From contig NZ_CP129111.1 of assembly GCF_030407165.1 (NCBI RefSeq), positions 372,001-436,000 on the forward strand: 64,000 bases of DNA, written 5' to 3'. The stretch is from Fontisubflavum oceani. GTDB taxonomy: Bacteria > Pseudomonadota > Alphaproteobacteria > Rhodobacterales > Rhodobacteraceae. The notes beneath the pieces are model-generated. The model saw only the letters and a list, made by a program, of their open reading frames with translations, was not told where the DNA came from and ran no database searches. The first letter of the stretch is position 1. Every line of letters starts with the position of its first letter. The position numbers were made by a program, and so were the translations under genes. Positions 45,576 to 54,052 of this stretch are shown here, one piece after another.

Positions 45576-45758
45576 GGCGATGACTTTCTTGGGCGGCTTT
45601 CTTCGGCTTCTCCCTTTGGTCAAACCCTGATGACACGTTGACGACAGTAAAGCTGACCTGATCTCTGGCGGGCGCATCTGCGGACCCGGAAGAAGACCAA
45701 GAGCTCTGAGGCGCACACACATTCGCGGGCAAACCGTGATCATATATGGAGAGTTGCG

Positions 45759-46142
45759 ATGGACCTGATCGCACAGATCGAGGCGGAACAAGTTGCCGCC
45801 CTCGGGGCCAAAATCCCCGATTTCAAAGCCGGCGACACCATTCGTGTCGGCTACAAAGTGACCGAGGGCACCCGCTCTCGCGTTCAGAATTACGAAGGCG
45901 TCTGCATCGCCCGCAAAAACGGCGACGGCATTGCTGGCTCCTTCACCGTCCGCAAGATCAGCTTTGGCGAAGGTGTGGAGCGTGTGTTCCCGCTGCATTC
46001 GACCAATATCGATAGCATCACCGTGGTGCGTCGCGGTCGTGTCCGTCGTGCGAAGCTGTACTATCTGCGCTCGCGCCGTGGCAAATCGGCCCGGATCGCC
46101 GAAGTCACCAACTACAAGCCCAAATCTGGCGCTGAAGCGTAA
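45759..46142 (+). CDS. rplS: 50S ribosomal protein L19
   Basis: A 127-residue large-subunit protein at the 30S-50S interface. Family blocks are MDLIAQIEAEQ, FKAGDTIRVGYKV, EGTRSRVQNYEGVCIARK, SFGEGVERVFPLHSTNID and RRGRVRRAKLYYLR. The start follows GGAGAG. A 308-base gene-free leader lies ahead. It is followed 11 bases later by rpmE, so both share a transcript. Confidence 0.97.
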   Translation: MDLIAQIEAEQVAALGAKIPDFKAGDTIRVGYKVTEGTRSRVQNYEGVCIARKNGDGIAGSFTVRKISFGEGVERVFPLHSTNIDSITVVRRGRVRRAKLYYLRSRRGKSARIAEVTNYKPKSGAEA

Positions 46143-46153
46143 GGAGCGGCGAG

Positions 46154-46375
46154 ATGAAAAAAGACATCCATCCCGAATATCACGTCATCGACGTCAAAAT
46201 GACGAACGGCGATATCGTGCAGATGAAATCCACATGGGGCGCCGAAGGCGACACCCTGGCGTTGGACATCGACCCGACCGTTCACCCTGCCTGGACCGGC
46301 GGCAACTCCCGCCTGATGGACACCGGTGGCCGCGTGTCGAAGTTCAAGAAGAAATACGAAGGCCTGGGATTCTAA
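46154..46375 (+). CDS. rpmE: 50S ribosomal protein L31 (zinc-free form)
   Basis: A 73-residue protein with MKKDIHPEYHVIDVKMTNG and the ending RVSKFKKKYEGLGF. The CxxC zinc ligands of the C+ type are missing, so this is a C- form that needs no zinc. It follows rplS by 11 bases and is closed by a strong terminator. Confidence 0.94.
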   Translation: MKKDIHPEYHVIDVKMTNGDIVQMKSTWGAEGDTLALDIDPTVHPAWTGGNSRLMDTGGRVSKFKKKYEGLGF

Positions 46376-46398
46376 AACCCACGCCTTGGAGACTGAGA

Positions 46399-46428
46399 AA
46401 CGCCACCCCGGATTGGGGTGGCGTTTTT
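46399..46428 (+). terminator. Rho-independent terminator of rplS-rpmE
   Basis: AACGCCACCCC (46399-46409) pairs with GGGGTGGCGTT (46415-46425), five-base loop, then TTT. It is a textbook terminator 23 bases after rpmE. Confidence 0.92.
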
Positions 46429-46625
46429 CGTTTTACGGGGTGAAGGGGGTTGTGCGGACAAAGCGCCCTTTCGCTGCGTGCGCCGCTTGCTGATTTCGCA
46501 AAAGGACTAGCGAGCCTTGACTTTTCTGATGGCTAATGTCCTTTGACCTGTAATCCCTTTGGGATCTTACCGACATTCCAACATATGTGGCCCGCAACCG
46601 TCTCGGGTGCGGCGAGAGAGTGATC

Positions 46626-47243
46626 ATGACCGTAGAATCCGCAATGGCCTTTGTTGCAGCGTTGCTGTTGTGGGTCCTCATCCCCGGACCCGCGATCCTA
46701 ATGGTGGTCGGACGCTCGCTCTCAAGCGGATTTCGCTCCACGCTCAGCCTGATAGGCGGCATTCTGTTGGGGGATTTGTTCTACATGTCTCTGGTCTTCC
46801 TTGGGTTGGCTGCTCTAGGACAAATTCTTGGCGAGTTCTTCGTCGTCGTCCGCGTTGTCGCGGCGATCTATCTGATTTACTTAGGCATCTCGCTTTGGAG
46901 GAAAGACCCCGGGAAGCCACTTGCGTCAGGTGCCGCCTCAGGCGACGCACTCAAAAGCTTCCTGACAGGGTTCGGCATAACCCTTGGCAATCCGAAGGCG
47001 ATCTTGTTTCATTTAGGCTTTCTTCCGACCTTCTTCGATCTTCCAACCCTGTCGATGGTTGAAGTCTTCGCGATCATGGGGATATTCGTTGCTGTATTGG
47101 GTTCGGCATTTGCCGCCTACGCATTCAGCGCGAGCAAGGCGGGCACGTTTTTCAAAAACCCCTCACGAATGCGCATCTTGAACCGGGCATCCGGCACGCT
47201 GCTTATCGGAGCCGGTGCGGTGGTTCTGGCTAAGCGGAGTTAG
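46626..47243 (+). CDS. LysE-family translocator
   Basis: A 205-residue membrane exporter with about six helices. The family pattern is clear: ALLLWVLIPGPAILMVVGRSL, FLGLAALGQIL, AIYLIYLGISLWR and the central FLTGFGITLGNPKAILFHLGF (in parts). Members export amino acids or related compounds such as homoserine; the substrate here is unknown. The ATG at 46626 matches the family; the upstream opening from 46587 is not needed. It is a single-gene unit. Confidence 0.9.
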   Translation: MTVESAMAFVAALLLWVLIPGPAILMVVGRSLSSGFRSTLSLIGGILLGDLFYMSLVFLGLAALGQILGEFFVVVRVVAAIYLIYLGISLWRKDPGKPLASGAASGDALKSFLTGFGITLGNPKAILFHLGFLPTFFDLPTLSMVEVFAIMGIFVAVLGSAFAAYAFSASKAGTFFKNPSRMRILNRASGTLLIGAGAVVLAKRS

Positions 47244-47476
47244 TCAGGTCAGGCCCCAACAAACCGGCGGCTCACCTAGTTACCACATTCTAGATGACAA
47301 CGAGGGTTCAGTTCCGCGATCCGTAAGATCGCGCCTCTACACGCCAAATTATCACGCCAATCAAGATTGGACCGGTTTCGCGCTTAACAGCCCCGGCTCC
47401 CTCCCGTATATTGCGCCGAAATATGGCGGCCCCACGAAATGAGGGCCGCTCGGCAGCGAACTCCGGGGGATCGGGC

Positions 47477-48286
47477 ATGGCGCATATCATCGTTTTGGGC
47501 AATGAGAAGGGCGGGTCGGGCAAGTCGACCACCGCGATGCATATAGCAACCGCCCTTGCGCGGATGGGCCATACGGTTGGGGCGTTGGATTTGGATCTGC
47601 GACAGCGCAGTTTCCATCGCTATATCGAGAACCGGCAAAACACGATCGCCGCCCGCGACATGGATATCGCCTGCCCCCTTCTGATGGAACTGCCGCAGAT
47701 CGACCCCGAGCAACTTGGGCCCGAGGAAAACATCTATGACCGCCGTCTCTCGGCGGCCGTGGGCGAGTTGGAAGGCAATTGCGATTTCATCGTGATCGAC
47801 TGCCCCGGCTCGCATACGCGGTTGAGCCAGGTGGCGCATTCGCTGGCTGACACGTTGGTCACGCCGATGAATGACAGTTTTGTCGACTTCGACCTGCTGG
47901 CGCGCGTTGATCCAGAGACCTACGACATTCGTGGCCCATCAGTTTATTCCGAGATGGTTTGGCATGCGCGGCAGCTTCGCGCCAAGGCAGGGCTGAGTCC
48001 GATTGATTGGATCGTCGTCCGCAACCGGGTTGGCGCGCAGCAGATGCATAACAAGCGCAAGGTGGGCGGCGCGCTCGATCGGCTGGCGCAGCGGATCGGG
48101 TTCCGCGTCGGCACCGGGTTTTCCGAACGGGTGATTTTTCGGGAGCTCTTCCCAACCGGCATGACCCTTTTGGATTTGCGCGAGATGGGGGTCGAACGGC
48201 TGAACATTTCGAACGTGGCTGCACGGCAAGAGGTACGCGATCTGATGTCGGGATTGAACTTGCCCGGCGTGACCATCGATTTCTAA
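47477..48286 (+). CDS. mipZ: Division-plane positioning ATPase MipZ
   Basis: A 269-residue ParA/MinD-type ATPase that forms a gradient from ParB-bound poles and inhibits FtsZ, so that division occurs at midcell in alphaproteobacteria. The deviant Walker A is GNEKGGSGKST (residues 8-18), then DLDLRQRSFHRYIENR, the Walker B region FIVIDCPG and the MipZ-specific TPMNDSFVDFDLL. The last blocks include GTGFSERVIFRELFPTGMTLLDL (in parts). The ATG at 47477 gives the standard start. The stop is followed by a two-way terminator. Confidence 0.95.
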   Translation: MAHIIVLGNEKGGSGKSTTAMHIATALARMGHTVGALDLDLRQRSFHRYIENRQNTIAARDMDIACPLLMELPQIDPEQLGPEENIYDRRLSAAVGELEGNCDFIVIDCPGSHTRLSQVAHSLADTLVTPMNDSFVDFDLLARVDPETYDIRGPSVYSEMVWHARQLRAKAGLSPIDWIVVRNRVGAQQMHNKRKVGGALDRLAQRIGFRVGTGFSERVIFRELFPTGMTLLDLREMGVERLNISNVAARQEVRDLMSGLNLPGVTIDF

Positions 48287-50382
48287 GTCACCCCGCCTCG
48301 AGAACGGAAAACGGCCCCGCGCGTTGCGAGGCCGTTTGTTTTTGAACAGAGAAGATCAGACCGCGATCTGACCACCCCCTCTTTGGTCACAACCACGACC
48401 GACGGGCGCGGCGGCATACCTTCGGCGAAATCAGGCCAGCGAGTGGCCGGATCTTCGAAGGTCGAGTTCCGCTCAAAGCCGGCGAAGTCGCGGGTGCCAT
48501 CAGTCCCCGGATGCTGCACCGCGAGGAACAAGGTCTCCGAGTTGTCGGCGAAATACGGGCCGCAAAGCTCTCCACCAACAGGGCAGCGGAAGAACAGCTT
48601 GGAATGGCCGCGCAGGTCGCCTTCGGTCTCGAGGCTGTAGAGACCATCGGATTTCCCAGTCCGGCCCCAGCCAGAGCCTTGGTCGGTGGAAATCCAAAGA
48701 CGGCCATTGTCGTCCAGCGCACAGTTGTCCGGAGAGCCGAACCAGCCATTTTCCGATGTCTCCGGGTTCCAGACCGCGCCAACCTCGGCGATGTTCGGGT
48801 CGCCACATTGCACCAGGATGTCCCAGGTGCCGCTGGTCGCCGCGTGATCGCCGCCATCTTCGTTCATCTGCAGAATATGACCGAAGTTGCTTTCCGGGCG
48901 CGGGTTCACCGCATCCACCTGCTCGGCCGTCCGGCGCGAGTTGTTGGTCAGCATCACGAACACAGCACCATCGCCGCGTGGTTCGATATCCTCCGGGCGA
49001 TCCATTGGCGTGGCGCCCAGAAGATCAGCCGCTAGACGGGTGTCGATCATGACATCCGCTTGACTGTCGAACCCGTTCTCTGCGGTCAGCGGGCCTTCGC
49101 CATGAACAAGCGGCATCCACTCATAGGTGCCGTCGTCATTGTAGCGCGCCACGTAAAGCGTGCCTTCGGAGAAGAGCTGCATATTGGCCGCTTTATCATC
49201 CGACACCGTGCCTGCAGTGACGAACTTATAGACATAGTCGAAGCGGTTGTCGTCGCCCGAGTAGAGCACGACACGACCGTCGCCCGCCACGGTGGACTCG
49301 GCCCCCTCGTGACGGAACCGGCCCATCGCGGTGTGCTTGACAGGAGTTGAGGTCGGGTCCGTCGGATCAACTTCGACGATCCAGCCGAAGCGGTTCGGCT
49401 CGTTCGGCTCCACATCGATATTGAAGCGGTCATGGTACTGACCCCAGGCATACCAACGGCCCGGCGTACCATAGCGGCGCATGGACTCGGCTTCCGCCTG
49501 AGCGGAGACGTCGGGATCGCCGTCACCATCGACGACATCGGTCCAGAAATAGCCGTGGAAGTTCTCTTCGGCCATCAGATAGGTGCCCCAAGGCGTCATG
49601 CCGCCAGCGCAGTTATTAATGGTGCCGATCACGTTCATGCCAGCGGGGTCGGCCGAGGTCTGCATACGCGCGTGACCGGCGGCAGGGCCAGAGAAGGTCA
49701 TCTGGGTGTCGTCGGCCGTGATCCGGCGGTTGTATGGGCTATCGAGCACAACGCTCCACTTGCCGTCATCGCCTTTGACAATCTCGAAGATCGAACCGCC
49801 ATGGGCCGCCATTTCGATATTCACCAACTCTTCGGTCATACCCTGGAAGCCGTCTCGGTCCTGACGACCAAGGCCCGGGAACATCACCTCTTCATTGGTG
49901 TATTCGTGGTTCACACAGAGGATACCGCGGCCCGGTTCCAGCTCGTGGAAGCCAACATAATCGTTGTTGTAGCCAAAGCGCATTTTCTGATCTTCGGCAG
50001 ACTGATTCTGCGGGTCGAATTCCGGTACGTTCGCGAAGATCGGATCGCCCCAACGGATCAGGATATCGGCGTTGTAGCCATCGGCGATGTGGTGGTTCAC
50101 ATCGTTGCCCCAGGTCAGCTCATCAAAGACATAGCGGCTGTCTTCGGCATTGCCCATCGCGGCGGCCTGCTTGGGCGCGATTACGGCAGTGGTGCCAAAG
50201 AGCGCCGTCGTGGCAGAAACGGCCAGCGCCCCACGCATGATGTCGCGGCGGCCATAGCGACGGTTGATCACGTCGCCAATGGTGTTGCCAAGATTGGGGT
50301 TGGTGGGAATGTCGTCAAAGGCTTCGAAGGCTTCCGCCTTGTTGCCATGTTCATCGCTTTGGATGATGTCGTCACGCTTCAT
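48283..50382 (-). CDS. phoX: PhoX-family secreted phosphatase (DUF839), 3' end probably frame-shifted near 48377
   Basis: A calcium-iron-type alkaline phosphatase candidate exported by the Tat pathway. The N-terminus has the twin-arginine signal INRRYGRRDIMRG followed by a hydrophobic stretch to PKQAAA. PhoX features follow: CVNHEYTNEEVMFPGLGR, NNCAGGMTPWGTYLMAEENFHGYFW (in parts), FGWIVEVDP and FGSPDNCALDDNGRLWISTDQG (in parts). As read, the end runs through a terminator into mipZ's stop. One more base in the five-C run 48375-48379 would end it at 48356 after KEGGGQIAV. A Pho-box-like site lies upstream. Confidence 0.9.
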   Translation of the reverse strand: MKRDDIIQSDEHGNKAEAFEAFDDIPTNPNLGNTIGDVINRRYGRRDIMRGALAVSATTALFGTTAVIAPKQAAAMGNAEDSRYVFDELTWGNDVNHHIADGYNADILIRWGDPIFANVPEFDPQNQSAEDQKMRFGYNNDYVGFHELEPGRGILCVNHEYTNEEVMFPGLGRQDRDGFQGMTEELVNIEMAAHGGSIFEIVKGDDGKWSVVLDSPYNRRITADDTQMTFSGPAAGHARMQTSADPAGMNVIGTINNCAGGMTPWGTYLMAEENFHGYFWTDVVDGDGDPDVSAQAEAESMRRYGTPGRWYAWGQYHDRFNIDVEPNEPNRFGWIVEVDPTDPTSTPVKHTAMGRFRHEGAESTVAGDGRVVLYSGDDNRFDYVYKFVTAGTVSDDKAANMQLFSEGTLYVARYNDDGTYEWMPLVHGEGPLTAENGFDSQADVMIDTRLAADLLGATPMDRPEDIEPRGDGAVFVMLTNNSRRTAEQVDAVNPRPESNFGHILQMNEDGGDHAATSGTWDILVQCGDPNIAEVGAVWNPETSENGWFGSPDNCALDDNGRLWISTDQGSGWGRTGKSDGLYSLETEGDLRGHSKLFFRCPVGGELCGPYFADNSETLFLAVQHPGTDGTRDFAGFERNSTFEDPATRWPDFAEGMPPRPSVVVVTKEGVVRSRSDLLCSKTNGLATRGAVFRSRGGVT
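48309..48345. terminator. Bidirectional terminator between mipZ and phoX
   Basis: AAACGGCC (48309-48316) pairs with GGCCGTTT (48330-48337), with an inner CGC/GCG pair. GTTTTT follows on the plus strand and TTTTCC on the minus strand, so it can end both converging genes. Confidence 0.8.
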
Positions 50383-50473
50383 AAAGGGCCTCCCTGTGGC
50401 GCTGAAAGCATAGCTGCATGGGAAACGGCACCGGAGCAGCCCGGACCGCGTGGCCCCTTTAGATAGCGCGAAT

Positions 50474-50491
50474 GTAACGGCTATATGGCAG
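50474..50491 (-). promoter_or_regulatory. Pho-box-like site upstream of phoX
   Basis: The minus strand reads CTGCCAT-ATAG-CCGTTAC, matching the PhoB box (CTGTCAT-N4-CTGTCAC) at eleven of fourteen positions, about 92 bases ahead of the phoX start. A gap of 210 bases separates phoX from the LysR gene and has no other feature I can support. Confidence 0.55.
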
Positions 50492-50593
50492 TGTCATCTG
50501 TTTCATGCGGGCCGTAAGGCGCAGCTATTTGACGAGCGCGATCCGCGCTGCGCCGATCCATCCAATGCGAATCCTACGGCCGACCGTTCCCAA

Positions 50594-51484
50594 TCACGGC
50601 GCTGCGCACACGCGATCGAGCCAGTCGGTCACAATCTGAACCTCAGGTTCGATCTCACGCCCGGCGGCGACCCGACGCGTATAGGCCCAGTCTTGATCAA
50701 TCGCGACATCGGAGAGCGGAACCAACCGGCCCGACCGGATCGCGCGCCCGATGGTTGCCTTTCGACAGATGGCAATACCAATCCCGTGTTCTGCCGCCTT
50801 CTGTAGCAAGAACGACCCCTCCAGATAGATCGTCCTGGCCATGTCGCCGGGTTTCCATTCGTCGCCTACCTGTGGCAGCCAGCGGGTCCACATCCGTGAG
50901 TCCTCATCCGTAAGCAACGGACCCAAGCGCACCGCAGAGGCCGGGTCTTGCCCCGATGTTGCGAGCAGCTCGGGCGCGCAGACCGGAACCGCATCCCCCG
51001 GCAGCAGAACAACCTCTCCCGGCAGGAGCCGATCCTTCTGCCGAAACAGAATCTCTACATCCGGGGCCGGTGTTTTCGGTCGGTCGGTCTGGGCCAAAGA
51101 GATGTGCAAACTGATATTGGGAAAGGCGCTGCGAAACTGATCGAGATTGGGCAAGAGAATCTCTTCGGCAATTACCGGCAGTGCTGAGATCGAGACGGCA
51201 CGCGCAAAGCGGAGCGGCAGGAGATCGATTTCATGCCGGATCGCGTCGAAGGAATCGTGCACCACGCGGGCCAGGCTTTCACCTGCCTCGGTCAAAGCGA
51301 CGCTCCGACCCCGGCGCACGGTGATGGGGCGGCCAATCCACGCCTCTAACTGCTTGATTTGATGGCTAACTGCGGAATGCGACACGCTTAGCCGGCGCGC
51401 TGCCCCCGACACGGATCCGGTTTCGCGAACCGCTTCTAAAGCGCGCAGCGCATTCAGGGATGGGAGACGCCTTGTCGAGTGCAT
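50594..51484 (-). CDS. LysR-family regulator (GcvA-like) of the nitrilase operon
   Basis: A 296-residue LysR regulator of the GcvA type. The N-terminus LPSLNALRALEAVRETGSVSGAARRLSVSHSAVSHQI (in parts) and LFVR-like RGRSVALTEAGESL are characteristic. The C-terminal part forms the effector-binding domain. It is transcribed away from the nitrilase-ABC operon (106-base gap), so it probably controls that operon and itself. The inducer is unknown. Confidence 0.9.
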   Translation of the reverse strand: MHSTRRLPSLNALRALEAVRETGSVSGAARRLSVSHSAVSHQIKQLEAWIGRPITVRRGRSVALTEAGESLARVVHDSFDAIRHEIDLLPLRFARAVSISALPVIAEEILLPNLDQFRSAFPNISLHISLAQTDRPKTPAPDVEILFRQKDRLLPGEVVLLPGDAVPVCAPELLATSGQDPASAVRLGPLLTDEDSRMWTRWLPQVGDEWKPGDMARTIYLEGSFLLQKAAEHGIGIAICRKATIGRAIRSGRLVPLSDVAIDQDWAYTRRVAAGREIEPEVQIVTDWLDRVCAAP

Positions 51485-51590
51485 GGCCGATGGAATGTTA
51501 GAAAATCAGACGGGTTGCAACTATTTTGCGCTTTTTTCTCGCATTTTTGCCGCTCTATGGTCGTAAAGCAGGACAACGCAAGGGGCGGAC

Positions 51591-52487
51591 ATGACCGAAA
51601 TGCTACGTGTGTCGATGGTTCAGATGACATCGCACAATACTCACGCCGAAAATGTGAAAAGCCTGCGGGCGGCCGCCGAACAAGCCGCAGCAGATGGCGC
51701 TGAGATGCTGGCCCTCCCTGAAGCCGCGGGCCTGATGGACAAAGACAAAGACCATGCCCGCGCGCAAATCACCGAGGAAGGCGATGACCCCTATATCGCA
51801 GCCTGCCGGGAAGAGGCCGCGCGGCATGGAATTTGGGTGCACTCCGGTTCGTCGCCGATCAAGGCACCCGATGGCCGGTATCTCAACCACACCGTTCTGA
51901 TCGACCCGGCGGGCGAGATTGTAGCGCGCTACGACAAGATTCATCTGTTCGATGTGTTCCTGGATGGCCGCACCCCGACAGGTGAATCCAATCGCTATGC
52001 ACCGGGCCAAGAAGCCGTGGTTGCTCAGAGCCCATATGGTCCGCTCGGGCTGTCGATCTGTTACGATCTGCGCTTTCCACATCTCTACCGCGATTATGCC
52101 CTGGCCGGGTCTACGGTGTTGTTCATCCCCTCGGCGTTCACCGTGCCAACCGGGCGCGCCCATTGGGAGGTGTTGCTACGCGCCCGGGCGATTGAGAACG
52201 GCGCCTATGTGATCGCGGCGGCGCAAGTCGGAAATCACGCCGATGGGCGTGTTACCTGGGGCCATTCCATAATCGTCTCCCCCTGGGGCGAGGTGCTTGC
52301 CGATCTGGGCGGCGAGGCTCCGGGCCAAGTCACGTTGGACTTGCCGCTCGACGCCGTCGCAGCCGCACGACGCCAAATCCCCAACTTGCAGAATGCGCGC
52401 GATTACATCCTCCGCGATCTACGCGTGGAGGGAACGACCAAAAACTCAGAGACAGACCAAAAATCATCAACGGGAGCTATGACATGA
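51591..52487 (+). CDS. Carbon-nitrogen hydrolase (Nit/omega-amidase-like)
   Basis: A 298-residue member of the nitrilase superfamily that hydrolyses an amide, nitrile or carbamoyl bond. The catalytic triad is visible: Glu44 in LPEAAG, Lys116 in YDKIHLFD, and Cys157 in SICYDLRFP. A second structural Glu is in FTVPTGRAHWEVLLRARAIEN (in parts). Sequence resembles Nit1/omega-amidase-type enzymes more than true nitrilases. It overlaps the solute-binding protein gene by four bases, so its substrate is probably what the importer brings in or a product of it. Confidence 0.9.
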   Translation: MTEMLRVSMVQMTSHNTHAENVKSLRAAAEQAAADGAEMLALPEAAGLMDKDKDHARAQITEEGDDPYIAACREEAARHGIWVHSGSSPIKAPDGRYLNHTVLIDPAGEIVARYDKIHLFDVFLDGRTPTGESNRYAPGQEAVVAQSPYGPLGLSICYDLRFPHLYRDYALAGSTVLFIPSAFTVPTGRAHWEVLLRARAIENGAYVIAAAQVGNHADGRVTWGHSIIVSPWGEVLADLGGEAPGQVTLDLPLDAVAAARRQIPNLQNARDYILRDLRVEGTTKNSETDQKSSTGAMT

Positions 52488-54052
52488 CCTTTCGGAACCT
52501 GATGGCCACAACACTTCTGGCCAGCGCCATGGCGATGCCCGCCATGGCACAAGACCGCCCCGATCTGGTGATCGCGGTTGATAATCTTTGGCCCACGATG
52601 GACCCTGTGGTCGGCATCTCGACGACCGGTGCCCGGGTGCATTCTAATGTGTTCGACACTTTGGTGCGCCGAAACCGGTGGGAAGACCCCGATGGCACCG
52701 AACTGGTGCCTTGGCTCGCCGAAAGCTGGCAACAGCTCTCGCCCTATGTTTGGGAATTCACCCTGCGCGAGGGCGTGCCATTCCATGATGGGCACATCAT
52801 GGATGCAGAAGATGTCGCGTTTTCTTTGTCGGCTGAACGGCTTTGGGGCGAAGAGCCAATGGCGCCCCGCGGCACGCGCTATACGCGCGGGTTTGTCCGG
52901 GTCGAGGCCACTGGACCGCTGACCATTGAGGTCGAAACCAGCTTCCCCGACCCGAACCTGCCGTTCCGCATGGTCACACCGATCGGGTTTGTGTTGCCGC
53001 ACCATTATTATGAAGAGGTCGGAACCGAGGCTTTCGGGCAGATGCCGATGGGCACCGGCCCCTATCGGATGACCTCTTTTGACCCGTCCGTGGCGGTCGA
53101 GGCGGTCGCGTTTGACGACTATTGGGCCGGTGAACCGCCAGCCGCCTCGCTCCGCTTTGAGATTGTGCCGGAATTCTCGACCCGGTTCGCGGGGCTGGTC
53201 GCTGGCGAGTACGATGTCGTGGTCAGCGTGCCCGCCGATCAGGTCGAATCTCTCGAGGGGACCGAAGGCATCACGGTGATGGAGAAGGGGATCGAAAACT
53301 ACCCGATGTTCGCCTTCAACATGCTTGAAACCGAGGCGCTGCCCGACAATCCGCTGACGGATGTGAACCTGCGTCGGGCCATTGTCGCAGGCGTGGATCG
53401 GGAGGCGATTGCAGCCGCGATCTGGGGCGATGCGACCTTTGTGCCGACACCGTTTAATTTCCCGGAATATGGCGATTATTTCGATCCCGACCGGGAGCGC
53501 GCCGTGCCGTTCGACCCAGAGCAAGCCGCCGCCTATCTGGCCGAGAGCGACTATGATGGCGAAGAGCTGATCTGGCACATCACCCGCGGCTTCTATCCGA
53601 ATTACGAGATCGCGGCGGAGTTCATGGTGGAGCAATGGGCCGAGCTTGGCATCAATGTGCGGATCGAGTTGAAAGACAATTTCTCGCTGGCCTATGAACG
53701 CCCGTTCCACTTCCTAAACATGTCGATGAGTTCGGAATTCTCCGGCGACCCTTACCGGCCGCTTTGGATGGATTGGGGCCCGCAATCGAGCCGGTTTCGG
53801 GCATCCCATCGCACTTGGGACATGACCGAAGATTTTGTTCGTCTCGGTGAGGCCTTCGAGCAAAGCCAGGATTTCGAGACCCGCTATCAGGCCTATCTTG
53901 ATCTGGTCGAGGAATGGGAGCGAGTGACGCCGGGCATGTATATGTGGCGCAACGTCGTGAACTACGCGATTGACGAAGACTTGGCCTGGGACCCGGGCAA
54001 TTCGGCGGTCACCATTTTCGACCATCTTTATATGACGGACCACAATGAGTGA
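52484..54052 (+). CDS. ABC transporter solute-binding protein, family 5
   Basis: A 522-residue periplasmic receptor of the peptide/nickel family. The signal peptide is MTFRNLMATTLLASAMAMPA, cut after MAMAQ-like AMA. Family blocks are NLWPTMDPVVGISTTGARV, LAESWQQLSPYVWEFTLREG, MGTGPYRM and VNLRRAIVAGVDREAI (each in parts). It is part of an operon with the ATPase and two permeases, each overlapping the next. The ligand is unknown; the adjacent amidase-type enzyme suggests an amide-containing compound. Confidence 0.9.
   Translation: MTFRNLMATTLLASAMAMPAMAQDRPDLVIAVDNLWPTMDPVVGISTTGARVHSNVFDTLVRRNRWEDPDGTELVPWLAESWQQLSPYVWEFTLREGVPFHDGHIMDAEDVAFSLSAERLWGEEPMAPRGTRYTRGFVRVEATGPLTIEVETSFPDPNLPFRMVTPIGFVLPHHYYEEVGTEAFGQMPMGTGPYRMTSFDPSVAVEAVAFDDYWAGEPPAASLRFEIVPEFSTRFAGLVAGEYDVVVSVPADQVESLEGTEGITVMEKGIENYPMFAFNMLETEALPDNPLTDVNLRRAIVAGVDREAIAAAIWGDATFVPTPFNFPEYGDYFDPDRERAVPFDPEQAAAYLAESDYDGEELIWHITRGFYPNYEIAAEFMVEQWAELGINVRIELKDNFSLAYERPFHFLNMSMSSEFSGDPYRPLWMDWGPQSSRFRASHRTWDMTEDFVRLGEAFEQSQDFETRYQAYLDLVEEWERVTPGMYMWRNVVNYAIDEDLAWDPGNSAVTIFDHLYMTDHNE

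Noticed and set aside
49432..50466. A 344-codon plus-strand opening over phoX
   Set aside because: Antisense shadow; the minus-strand gene has a Tat signal and PhoX motifs.
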